Source: Pseudomonas sp. RIT-PI-AD
Lineage (GTDB): Bacteria > Pseudomonadota > Gammaproteobacteria > Pseudomonadales > Pseudomonadaceae
Assembly: GCF_025642785.1 (NCBI RefSeq)
Contig: NZ_JANZKU010000031.1
Location: 1-47,597 of the forward strand
Reading direction: 5' to 3'
Length of the DNA stretch: 47,597 nucleotides
A program made the translations under genes and the position numbers. How positions within the stretch are numbered: position 1 is the first letter of the stretch; each line of letters begins with the position of its first letter. This document shows positions 19,048 through 27,363 of the stretch, piece after piece. Below the pieces are notes generated by a model that was not told where the DNA came from, ran no database searches, and saw only the letters and a list, made by a program, of their open reading frames with translations.

Positions 19048-20093
19048 TCGCCCAGCCCCACGCTCTTCCAGGCGGCCAGCACCGCGCGCCGCTCCGCGCT
19101 CTCCTTCCCGTAGAGGCCGCCGGCGACTTCGCCGCTGAGATGGGCGAAGGCGGCGAAATCCGCATCGTTGGCCAGGCGCCCGTCGCAGAGGGTGTCGTAC
19201 CAGATCCTCCCGGCCTTCTCCCAGGCGAAGCCACCCAGCGCGCTGGCCAGCAGGTAGAAGGCGCGATTGGGGATGCCCGAGTTGATGTGCACGCCGCCGT
19301 TGTCCTGGCGGGTGACGACCAGGTCGCGCATGTGCCCCGGCTGCGGGTCCTTGCCCAGCAGCGGGTCGTCGTAGGCGCTGCCCGGCGCCTTCATCGAGCG
19401 CAGACCCACCGCCTTCACCGCGTCGGTGAACAGCCCCGCGCCGATGATCCAGTCGGCCTGCTCGACCTTCTGCCGCAGGTGGTACTGCTTGACCAGGGTG
19501 CCGAAGACGTCCGACAGGGATTCGTTGAGGGCGCCCGCCTGGTTCTGATAGACCAGCCCGGCCTCGTGCTCGATCACCCCGTGGCTGAGCTCGTGGCCGA
19601 TGACGTCTAGGGCGATGGTGAAGCGATTGAAGATCTTACCGTCGCCATCGCCGAAGACCATCTGCGCGCCGTCCCAGAAAGCGTTCTCGTAGTGCTCGCC
19701 GTAATGCACGCTGCCCAGCAGCGGCAGGCCGGCGTTGTCGATCGAGTGGCGCCCGAACACCTCCCAGAAGAAGGCATAGGTGGCGCCCAGGTAGTCGTAG
19801 GCGTCGTCAACCGCGACGTCGCCGCTTTGCGGCTGGCCCTCGGTGCGTACCAGAGCGCCGGGGAGCTCGGTGCGCCCGCCGGCGTCGTAGATGTGCCGCT
19901 GCGCAGTGCCGGCCAGGGCGGCGGCGATGCGCGGCCGCTCGGCGCCATCGCGGCCGAGCAGGTCGCGGCGGTGATCGAGGGACAGGGTACCGCTGGCGCA
20001 GGCGCGCAGGTGGTCATCGCCATGGCGCGCGAGGTGATCGAGCAGATAGGGTGGCAGGACACCGCCGGTGACCCGGTTTTCGGAAATGGACAT
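19044..20093 (-). CDS. Protealysin-like M4 metalloprotease
   Basis: A 349-residue thermolysin-family zinc protease, close to the usual length for protealysins. The zinc site is HELSH (167-171) with third ligand E191 in LNESLSDVFG; the catalytic histidine is H269 in NGGVHINSGIPNRAFY. The short propeptide has the protealysin signature PPYLLDHLARHG (14-25). No signal peptide is present, as usual in this subfamily, so the export route is unclear. Protealysins cleave actin and are linked to host-cell entry in Serratia. It overlaps its inhibitor gene; a CCCGTCG/CGACGGG hairpin (20182-20210) lies between it and trmL. Confidence 0.92.
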   Translation of the reverse strand: MSISENRVTGGVLPPYLLDHLARHGDDHLRACASGTLSLDHRRDLLGRDGAERPRIAAALAGTAQRHIYDAGGRTELPGALVRTEGQPQSGDVAVDDAYDYLGATYAFFWEVFGRHSIDNAGLPLLGSVHYGEHYENAFWDGAQMVFGDGDGKIFNRFTIALDVIGHELSHGVIEHEAGLVYQNQAGALNESLSDVFGTLVKQYHLRQKVEQADWIIGAGLFTDAVKAVGLRSMKAPGSAYDDPLLGKDPQPGHMRDLVVTRQDNGGVHINSGIPNRAFYLLASALGGFAWEKAGRIWYDTLCDGRLANDADFAAFAHLSGEVAGGLYGKESAERRAVLAAWKSVGLGE

Positions 20094-20215
20094 GGCATCG
20101 CCTTCGAAAAAGGTGGAAGCGTCGGCGCAGCGCTACGCCGGATCGGCTCATGTTCATTCGACTGCACGGTGCCGAGGATTTCCCGTCGCCCGACCAGCGG
20201 CGCCGACGGGCGTCT

Positions 20216-20677
20216 TCAGTCCAGGCGGAAGTTCTGCTGACGCCAGGCCTCGTAGACGGCCACGGCGACGCTGTTGGACAGATTGAGGCTGCGGCACTGG
20301 GGGCGCATCGGCAGGCGCAGGCGCTGCTCGGGCGGCAGGGCGTCGCGGATTTCCGCCGGCAAGCCGCGGCTTTCCGGACCGAACAGGAAGGCGTCGCCGG
20401 GGCGATAGGCGACTTCGTGATAGCCGTGGGAGCCCTTGGTGGTGAAGGCGAACAGGCGCGGCCGGCCGAGCCGCTCCAGGCACGCCTCGAGGCTGGCGTG
20501 GCGTTGCAGCTCGGCGTACTCGTGGTAGTCGAGGCCGGCGCGGCGCAGGCGCTTGTCGTCCAGCTCGAAGCCCAGGGGTTCGATCAGGTGCAGCCCGCAG
20601 CCTGCGTTGGCGCACAGCCTGATAATGTTGCCGGTATTGGGTGGAATTTCCGGTTGGAAAAGGATGACGTGGAACAT
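20216..20677 (-). CDS. trmL: tRNA (cytidine/uridine-2'-O-)-methyltransferase TrmL
   Basis: A 153-residue SPOUT (SpoU) methyltransferase that 2'-O-methylates the wobble base of leucine tRNAs. The start MFHVILFQPEIPPNTGNIIR and the knot motifs FLFGPESRGLP and LNLSNSVAVAVYEAWRQ are diagnostic. It reads toward the protealysin gene, 122 bases away, so co-transcription is possible. Its start codon overlaps, on the opposite strand, the start codon of the next gene (shared CATG). Confidence 0.97.
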   Translation of the reverse strand: MFHVILFQPEIPPNTGNIIRLCANAGCGLHLIEPLGFELDDKRLRRAGLDYHEYAELQRHASLEACLERLGRPRLFAFTTKGSHGYHEVAYRPGDAFLFGPESRGLPAEIRDALPPEQRLRLPMRPQCRSLNLSNSVAVAVYEAWRQQNFRLD

Positions 20678-21116
20678 GAGTGGCTCCGAGCCCGAAGACG
20701 GAGGGCATTCTACCGTCGAAGAAGACCCGAGGCCGCGTTTATGGCCGCGGGTGCTGTTTTCCCTGGCACTGTTCGGCCTGCTCGTCGGCATGATGATCGG
20801 CCGCCTGAACGCCCCGGAGCCGGTACGTTTGGAGCGGGTGGAAAGCCACGGCGCCGGACTGGCCTTGTGGTTCACCCGCGAGCCGGAACTGCGCGCCGAG
20901 CACTTCGATGGTGCGTTCGCCATGCTGTTCAAGGCCGCCGGCGAACCGCGGATGGGCCGCCTGGCGCTGGGCAAGGGCCCGGCCCGATGGCGGATCCAGA
21001 AGACCGAAGAGGGTTTGTTGCTGCGTGTGATCGCCGCCCGTCCGCTGCGAGCCGAATGGCATGCGACAGCGGAGGACGGCGGGTGGCGGCTGACGATCAG
21101 CGCGCGGGAGGAATAA
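20676..21116 (+). CDS. Small membrane-anchored protein of unknown function
   Basis: A 146-residue protein: an acidic N-terminus (EPEDGGHSTVEEDPRP), one transmembrane helix about residues 27-46 (VLFSLALFGLLVGMMIG), and about 100 residues of probable periplasmic domain (LERVESHGAGLALWFTREPE and following strands). I do not recognise a characterised family; a hypothetical protein stands at this place in P. aeruginosa. It is divergent from trmL with overlapping start codons and convergent with ntrC. The start could also lie at a later methionine, but the acidic tail gives a good inside-positive topology only weakly, so topology is uncertain. Confidence 0.7.
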   Translation: MSGSEPEDGGHSTVEEDPRPRLWPRVLFSLALFGLLVGMMIGRLNAPEPVRLERVESHGAGLALWFTREPELRAEHFDGAFAMLFKAAGEPRMGRLALGKGPARWRIQKTEEGLLLRVIAARPLRAEWHATAEDGGWRLTISAREE

Positions 21117-21167
21117 AAGAGGGGAATCCCCGGCCTGCCTGTACCAAGGCCCCCGAAACTGGAGTCG
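21111..21167 (-). ncRNA. Candidate sigma-54-dependent small RNA (NrsZ-like position)
   Basis: Predicted from the sigma-54 element just upstream: transcription would start near 21167 and run toward lower coordinates. Within about 57 bases there are a hairpin GCCT/AGGC with loop TGGTAC (21137-21150), then GGGG-ATT-CCCC (21121-21131) followed by TCTTTTATT, a weak terminator. P. aeruginosa encodes the NtrC/RpoN-dependent sRNA NrsZ beside ntrC; I recall it as longer (about 226 nt) with an active first 60 nt. This may be its counterpart, possibly extending antisense into the neighbour gene. Homology was not tested. Confidence 0.35.
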
Positions 21168-21177
21168 ATTTAACCTA

Positions 21178-21194
21178 TGCAGGGCGCGTGCCAG
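21178..21194 (-). promoter_or_regulatory. Sigma-54 (RpoN) promoter behind ntrC
   Basis: On the minus strand, CTGGCACGCGCCCTGCA matches the TGGCACG-N4-TTGCA consensus, with the invariant GG and GC exactly 10 bases apart and one mismatch in the -12 box. It is about 210 bases past the ntrC stop. No clear NtrC enhancer is visible in 21195-21400. Confidence 0.65.
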
Positions 21195-21402
21195 CTTTTG
21201 CATTTCGACTCGTGGCGTTCGCAGGGGCGCGTGCTTTCCTGCCGAGCGCAGCCGGCTTCCGGCAGTGGAAGGCTAGGCGGGTTTCATGACCGGAAGACTG
21301 CGGCGGACGGGGCGGCGACGGGCGGGCGGTGTTCTACGAGGGCTTTCCGGGCGGCCGCCGCGGCGCCATCCGCATGGGCGGAACGGCCGCAGGGCGCGGG
21401 TT

Positions 21403-22835
<1,433 letters not shown>

Positions 22836-22839
<4 letters not shown>

Positions 22840-23921
22840 GAGGGGGTCGCTCCTTGTTCCAGCGGCAGGAAGATCGAGAACAGGGTATGGCCGGGATGGC
22901 TCTCGCATTCGATCAGGCCCTGGTGCTGGCTGATGATGTTCTGGGTGATCGCGAGGCCGAGGCCGGTGCCGTCCGGCCGCCCGCTGACCATGGGATAGAA
23001 GATGGTTTCCTGGAGGTCGGCCGGAATGCCCGGGCCGTTGTCAATGATTTCCATCTTGGCCACCAGGCGGTGCCGGGTGTGGCCGATGGTGAACTGGCGC
23101 AGGGTGCGCGAGCGCAGGGTGATCCGCCCCAGGCGCAGGTCGCCCTGGCCGGCCAGCGCCTGCATGGCGTTACGTACGATGTTCAGCACCGCCTGGATCA
23201 TCTGCTCGCGGTCGATCAGCACGTCGGGGATGCTCGGGTCGTAGTCGCGCACCAGGGTGATCCCACCCTGGCTTTCCGCTTCCACCAGGCTGCTGACCCG
23301 CTCCAGCACTTCGTGGATGTTGGTCGGCGCCAGGGACGGCAGCTTGTTCGAGCCGAGCATGCGGTCCACCAGGTTACGCAGGCGGTCGGCTTCCTCGATG
23401 ATCACGTCGGTGTAGTCGCGCAGGCTTTCTTCCGGCAGTTCCCGGGCGAGCAACTGCGCCGCGCCGCGGATGCCGCCGAGGGGATTCTTGATCTCGTGGG
23501 CCAGGCCGCGCACCAGCAGCTTGGTGGTTTCCTGCTTGGACAGCTGCGCCTCTTCCTTGGTGATCCGCAGCAGGCGGTCGCGGGGGTGTACCTCCAGCAG
23601 CAACAGGGTCCGGCCGCGATTGAGGATCGGCGTCACCGCGTAGTCGACGGTGATGGCCTGTCCCGCCAGGGAGGTCAGTTGCGCCTCGCGCTTGGTGAAG
23701 GGGTGCGCCTGCTCGACCGCCTGGCGCAGGGCGTGCAGGGCTTCCTGGGATTCGGTGAAGAGTTCGCTGATGAATTGCCCGTGGCTGCGCTGGCCGCTGA
23801 CCGCCAGGAGCATTTCCGCCGCCGGGTTCATGTATTCCAGGCGCAACTCGGCGTTGAGCAGCAGGGTGGCGGTGGTCAGGTTGTCCAGCAGCAGGCGGTG
23901 CAGGGAATCGTCGATCGTCAT
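22836..23921 (-). CDS. ntrB: Nitrogen regulation sensor kinase NtrB
   Basis: A 361-residue soluble histidine kinase with no membrane segment. An N-terminal PAS domain (about 8-110) is followed by the HisKA domain with phosphorylated H142 in RGLAHEIKNPLGG, and by a HATPase domain with N-box NIVRNAMQAL, G1 IIDNGPGIP and G2 GRPDGTGLGLAI. Family knowledge: it phosphorylates NtrC when PII (GlnB/GlnK) is uridylylated. It shares an operon with ntrC and is preceded by a sigma-54-like promoter and an NtrC-type site. Confidence 0.98.
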
Positions 23922-24110
23922 GGCGAAGTCCGTTGGCCTTTATCTGGAGGCCGCTGGCCGGCGCGCGACCCGGCGGGTCTGCGGCGGTCGAGGCGACGCG
24001 AGGTCATGTCGTCGATCCGGGACCTGCCCAAACCGTGCTCCTGTCCGTGGCGGTCGCTGAGCGACCCTGGAGGGGCCGCAGCCCCGTTGCTTCCGGCAAT
24101 GGGAAGGAAA

Positions 24111-24128
24111 ATGCAAAAACCAAACCAA
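24111..24128 (-). promoter_or_regulatory. Candidate sigma-54 promoter of ntrBC
   Basis: On the minus strand TTGGTTTGGTTTTTGCAT has GG and GC separated by 10 bases. The -12 half (TTTGCAT) is excellent; the -24 half lacks the CAC of the consensus. It lies about 190 bases upstream of the ntrB ATG. The rest of 23922-24110 is a non-coding leader in which I see nothing else. Confidence 0.5.
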
Positions 24129-24245
24129 GGCCCCGAAAAGACGCGCTGTCATTGGTCGGCGTGCGTCCGTCGGCTGCGTTTCGGCGCAATCCGTCGAGTA
24201 CGGGCGAACCAAAATGGGGAGAGTATAGAAAGCGGTGCGCGCCAC

Positions 24246-24262
24246 TGCGCCAAATCGGTGCA
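24246..24262. promoter_or_regulatory. NtrC-type binding site upstream of ntrBC
   Basis: TGCGCCAAATCGGTGCA matches the NtrC dyad TGCACCN4-5GGTGCA with one mismatch. It is centred about 150 bases upstream of the predicted start from the sigma-54-like element, a usual enhancer distance. It would allow autoregulation of ntrBC. Confidence 0.55.
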
Positions 24263-24275
24263 GCGGCCGGACGAT

Positions 24276-24881
24276 TCAGATGAAGGGCACGTAGGGGATG
24301 TCGCGCGGCTCTTCCGGCTTGTCCTTCAGCGGGCATTCGGGGCGCACCCCGTAGTCGGCTTTTTCGCAGGGGTGGACCCGCCGCTTCTGCGTCAGGGACA
24401 TGCGCTTTACGTGCACCGGCTGGCTCGGCGTGCGTTCGAGGATGCGACCCTCGGCGTCGAGGATCTCCACCGCCAGCGTATGGGTGCCGCGGTCCAGGTT
24501 GCTCAGCGGGAACACCGGGCTGCGGCCGCTGCCGGCGGGCTTGCCGTCCAGTTGCAGGCGATAGCTGTGGCCGGGTAGCAGCCCCGGCTCGCTGGTGGCG
24601 GTGACGATCAGATCGCCGGCGCCGTCGGTGAGCGTCGCATCGGGCTCGGGGACGATGATCCGCAACAGGCTATAGGCGGGCGGCAGGATCGGCGCGGGTA
24701 CCGGCGGCGCGTAGGGCGCGGTGGCCGGCATGGCGTTGGACGGCGCCATCTGCAAGCGCTTGGCGTTGCCGGTGCTGGGCCGGTCGGTGAAGACGCGGTT
24801 GCCGTCCTTGTCGACGTAGGTGTAGACCTCGGCGCTCGCGGGCAGGCAGAGGCAGAGCAGGCAGAACAGGAGCGTGCGCAT
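24276..24881 (-). CDS. Secreted DUF4124 protein, copy B
   Basis: A 201-residue periplasmic protein. Signal peptide 1-17 (ends ASA), then the DUF4124 start EVYTYVDKDGNRVFTDRPS, a proline-rich linker (about 50-70), and an immunoglobulin-like domain with LLPGHSYRLQLDGKP and DRGTHTLAVEILDAEG. Two cysteines near the C-terminus (HPCEKADYGVRPEC) could form a disulfide and are absent from copy A. It follows its paralog after three bases, so the two are one operon. Function unknown; the pair sits between glnA and ntrB. Confidence 0.88.
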   Translation of the reverse strand: MRTLLFCLLCLCLPASAEVYTYVDKDGNRVFTDRPSTGNAKRLQMAPSNAMPATAPYAPPVPAPILPPAYSLLRIIVPEPDATLTDGAGDLIVTATSEPGLLPGHSYRLQLDGKPAGSGRSPVFPLSNLDRGTHTLAVEILDAEGRILERTPSQPVHVKRMSLTQKRRVHPCEKADYGVRPECPLKDKPEEPRDIPYVPFI

Positions 24882-24884
24882 CGG

Positions 24885-25415
24885 TCAGGGGTTCCCACGG
24901 GCGGGGCTGTTGACGCTGATCCGCTGGACGGTGATGGATACCGGCGCGCTCTGCTGGATGGACTTGTCCTGGGCGATCACCTCGACCGCCAGCGTGTGGG
25001 CGCCCCGCTCGGCGTTGACCACCTGGAAGTAGGGCACGTTGGTCGGCTGGCCATAGGGCTGGCCGTCCATCAGCAGGCGCAGCGCGTGGCCGGGCTTCAG
25101 GCGCGGCTCGATGGCCACGCCCAGGTTGAAATTGCCATTGTTGCTGCGCAGCGCGTTTTCGTCGGGCACATTGGCCAGTTCCAGCACGCTGTAGGCGGCG
25201 CCGGCCTCGGCCTTCGCCGCGCCGGGAGCGGCGGCCGGTTTCTGCGCCTCAACGGTGTTGGTCGGCGGCAGCTCGACGGTCTCCGCCGCCTGGCCTTCCG
25301 GGGGCTGGTTGGTGAACACGACGTTGCCGCTGGCGTCGGTGTATTTGTAGATCTGGGCGCTGGCAACGACGGGCAGGGTCAATGCCAGCAGCAGACCGGT
25401 GATCGCGAGGCGCAT
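24885..25415 (-). CDS. Secreted DUF4124 protein, copy A
   Basis: A 176-residue periplasmic protein. Signal peptide 1-20 (ends ASA), DUF4124 start QIYKYTDASGNVVFTNQPPEG, an alanine/proline-rich linker, then the same C-terminal fold as copy B (LKPGHALRLLMDGQPYG and RGAHTLAVEVIAQD). The start at MRLAITG is supported by GGAGAG upstream and by the signal peptide. It is the first gene of a two-gene operon. A GTGCAAG-C-CTTGCAC palindrome lies about 30 bases upstream. Confidence 0.88.
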   Translation of the reverse strand: MRLAITGLLLALTLPVVASAQIYKYTDASGNVVFTNQPPEGQAAETVELPPTNTVEAQKPAAAPGAAKAEAGAAYSVLELANVPDENALRSNNGNFNLGVAIEPRLKPGHALRLLMDGQPYGQPTNVPYFQVVNAERGAHTLAVEVIAQDKSIQQSAPVSITVQRISVNSPARGNP

Positions 25416-25445
25416 GGACGCTCTCCGTGAAAGGGCTGGACGGTC

Positions 25446-25460
25446 GTGCAAGCCTTGCAC
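25446..25460. promoter_or_regulatory. Palindrome upstream of the DUF4124 operon
   Basis: GTGCAAGCCTTGCAC is a perfect 7-bp dyad around one central base, 31-45 bases before the first DUF4124 gene. It is placed like an operator, but I cannot name the regulator. It shares the GTGCA half with NtrC sites but not their spacing. Confidence 0.4.
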
Positions 25461-25564
25461 CGGCGAGCGACGCTGGCAAGTCCGCTCCACCGCAGCTGTG
25501 CGGCGGTCGAAGAAAAGCTGCCGCGCGCGAACCGGGTCCGGCAGGAACGCGGTGGCCGGACATG

Positions 25565-25588
25565 AAAAAGGCCTCCCGGAGGAGGCCT
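25565..25588 (-). terminator. Rho-independent terminator of glnA
   Basis: Minus-strand stem AGGCCTCC/GGAGGCCT (8 bp, 25581-25588 with 25569-25576) with a 4-base loop, followed by five T residues (25565-25569), about 45 bases past the glnA stop. Confidence 0.9.
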
Positions 25589-25634
25589 GGTAGCGCGCCC
25601 GCGTGGCGGGCGCCCGTCCCGGGGGACGGCTGGA

Positions 25635-27038
25635 TCAGACGCTGTAGTACAGGTCGTATTCCAGCGGGTGCACGAAGGTGCGCACCTTGATTTCTTCTTC
25701 GCTCTTCAGCTCGATGTAGGCATCGATGAAGTCGTCGCTGAACACGCCACCCTTGGTCAGGAAGGCACGACCCTTGTCGAGTTCTTCCAGCGCTTCCTTC
25801 AGGCTGCCGCAGACTTGCGGGATTTCCTTCGCCTCTTCCGGCGGCAGGTCATAGAGGTTCTTGTCGGCGGCGTCGCCGGGATGGATCTTGTTCTGGATGC
25901 CATCCAGGCCGGCCATCAGCAGGGCGGCGAAGGCCAGGTAGGGGTTGGCCGCCGGGTCCGGGAAGCGCGCTTCGATGCGGCGGGCTTTCGGGCTGTTCAC
26001 GTAGGGGATGCGGATCGAGGCGGAACGGTTGCGGGCCGAGTAGGCCAGCATGACCGGTGCTTCGAAGCCCGGGACCAGGCGCTTGTAGGAGTTGGTCGAG
26101 GGGTTGGTGAAACCGTTCAGCGCCTTGCCGTGCTTGATGATCCCGCCGATGAAGTACAGCGCGGTGTCGGACAGGCCGGCATAGCCTTCGCCGGCGAAGG
26201 TGTTCTTGCCTTCTTTGGCGATGGACAGGTGGACGTGCATGCCCGAGCCGTTGTCGCCGTACAGCGGCTTCGGCATGAAGGTCACGGTCTTGCCGTAGGC
26301 ATCGGCGACGTTGTGCACGCAGTACTTGAGGGTCTGGACTTCGTCGGCCTTGGCGACGAGGGTGTTGAACTTCACACCGATCTCGTTCTGCCCGGCGGTC
26401 GCCACCTCGTGGTGATGGACTTCAACGACCAGGCCCATTTCTTCCAGGGCGTTGCACATGGCGGTGCGGATTTCGTGGTCGTGGTCGACCGGCGGGACCG
26501 GGAAGTAGCCGCCCTTCACGCCCGGGCGGTGGCCCTTGTTGCCGCCGTCGATGTCGGCGTCGGTGTTCCAGGAAGCCTGCTCGGAGAAAATCTTGAACAT
26601 CGAGCCGGAGATGTCCGACTTGAATTTCACTTCGTCGAAGATGAAGAACTCGGGCTCGGGACCGACGAACACGGTGTCGCCGATGCCGGTGGACTTCAGG
26701 TATTCCTCGGCGCGGCGGGCGATGGCGCGCGGATCGCGATCGTAGCCTTGCATGGTGCTCGGCTCGATGATGTCGCAGATCAGGATCACGGTCGGTTCTT
26801 CGGTGAACGGGTCCAGCACGGCGGTGCTGTCGTCCGGCATCAGGATCATGTCGGAGGCTTCGATGCCTTTCCAGCCGGCGATGGAGGAACCGTCGAACAT
26901 CTTGCCGTGCTCGAAGAAATCGTCATCGGCATCGCGCGCCGGCATGGTCACATGCTGCTGCTTGCCTTTGGTATCGGTGAAGCGCAGATCAATCCACTTC
27001 ACATCGTTATCTTTGATCAGTTGAAGCGACTTCGACAT
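25635..27038 (-). CDS. glnA: Glutamine synthetase, type I
   Basis: A 467-residue dodecameric enzyme making glutamine from glutamate, ammonia and ATP. The N-terminal beta-grasp part ([21 protein letters not shown]) is followed by the catalytic domain with [10 protein letters not shown] and [12 protein letters not shown]396 in [13 protein letters not shown] is the adenylylation site, so activity is tuned by GlnE. Transcription is expected to be NtrC/sigma-54 dependent: the upstream gap carries the promoter and enhancers. The start is [10 protein letters not shown]; a longer frame to 27077 has no support. Confidence 0.98.
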   Translation of the reverse strand: MSKSLQLIKDNDVKWIDLRFTDTKGKQQHVTMPARDADDDFFEHGKMFDGSSIAGWKGIEASDMILMPDDSTAVLDPFTEEPTVILICDIIEPSTMQGYDRDPRAIARRAEEYLKSTGIGDTVFVGPEPEFFIFDEVKFKSDISGSMFKIFSEQASWNTDADIDGGNKGHRPGVKGGYFPVPPVDHDHEIRTAMCNALEEMGLVVEVHHHEVATAGQNEIGVKFNTLVAKADEVQTLKYCVHNVADAYGKTVTFMPKPLYGDNGSGMHVHLSIAKEGKNTFAGEGYAGLSDTALYFIGGIIKHGKALNGFTNPSTNSYKRLVPGFEAPVMLAYSARNRSASIRIPYVNSPKARRIEARFPDPAANPYLAFAALLMAGLDGIQNKIHPGDAADKNLYDLPPEEAKEIPQVCGSLKEALEELDKGRAFLTKGGVFSDDFIDAYIELKSEEEIKVRTFVHPLEYDLYYSV

Positions 27039-27131
27039 GGTGTCCTCCGGGTGTATGAGGCCACGGTGGGCGCTCAAAATAGGGTTCTGCCGGGCCGGGA
27101 TACTCCGCCAGGGCTACCTGCCTCACAAGGG

Positions 27132-27148
27132 AGCAATTTGCATGCCAG
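27132..27148 (-). promoter_or_regulatory. Sigma-54 promoter of glnA
   Basis: On the minus strand TGGCATGCAAATTGC fits the -24/-12 consensus, with GG and GC 10 bases apart. Predicted start about 27121, giving a leader of roughly 80 bases. Confidence 0.85.
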
Positions 27149-27220
27149 TGCCCTGTATTGGGTTCTGGGCCTTAAAAGCAGGCAACAGGAGGCGTGGGCA
27201 GGCATTTCCCGGAAACTGGC

Positions 27221-27235
27221 GCCCCTATTCGGGGC
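27221..27235. promoter_or_regulatory. Secondary NtrC-type site for glnA
   Basis: GCCCCTATTCGGGGC, an inverted repeat with the geometry of an NtrC site (5-5-5) but C for A in each half. Its centre is 31 bases from the perfect site, three helical turns, which suits cooperative binding. Confidence 0.5.
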
Positions 27236-27251
27236 GGTATCGACGCGTGGC

Positions 27252-27266
27252 GCACCGAAAAGGTGC
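27252..27266. promoter_or_regulatory. NtrC enhancer site of glnA
   Basis: GCACCGAAAAGGTGC is a perfect GCACC-N5-GGTGC dyad, the core NtrC site. It lies about 140 bases upstream of the predicted glnA start. It also lies about 50 bases upstream of the thiI -10 element on the other strand, so bound NtrC could touch both genes. Confidence 0.8.
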
Positions 27267-27314
27267 TCGCTTGATGAGCCTCACGCTTTTTGGTCAAAGC
27301 TTGAACAATTCCGC

Positions 27315-27320
27315 TATAAT
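27315..27320 (+). promoter_or_regulatory. -10 element of thiI
   Basis: A perfect TATAAT 44 bases before the thiI ATG. The -35 is unclear; TTGGTC at 27290-27295 has a 19-base spacer. Confidence 0.65.
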
Positions 27321-27363
27321 CCGCGCCCCTGTTTTTCTGCCTTTCTCCCAGCGCGTCGTTTTC

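Noticed and set aside
21195..21300. An NtrC enhancer for the sigma-54 promoter behind ntrC.
   Set aside because: Only partial matches (such as GCACGCGCCCCTGC) without proper dyad spacing; not strong enough to annotate.
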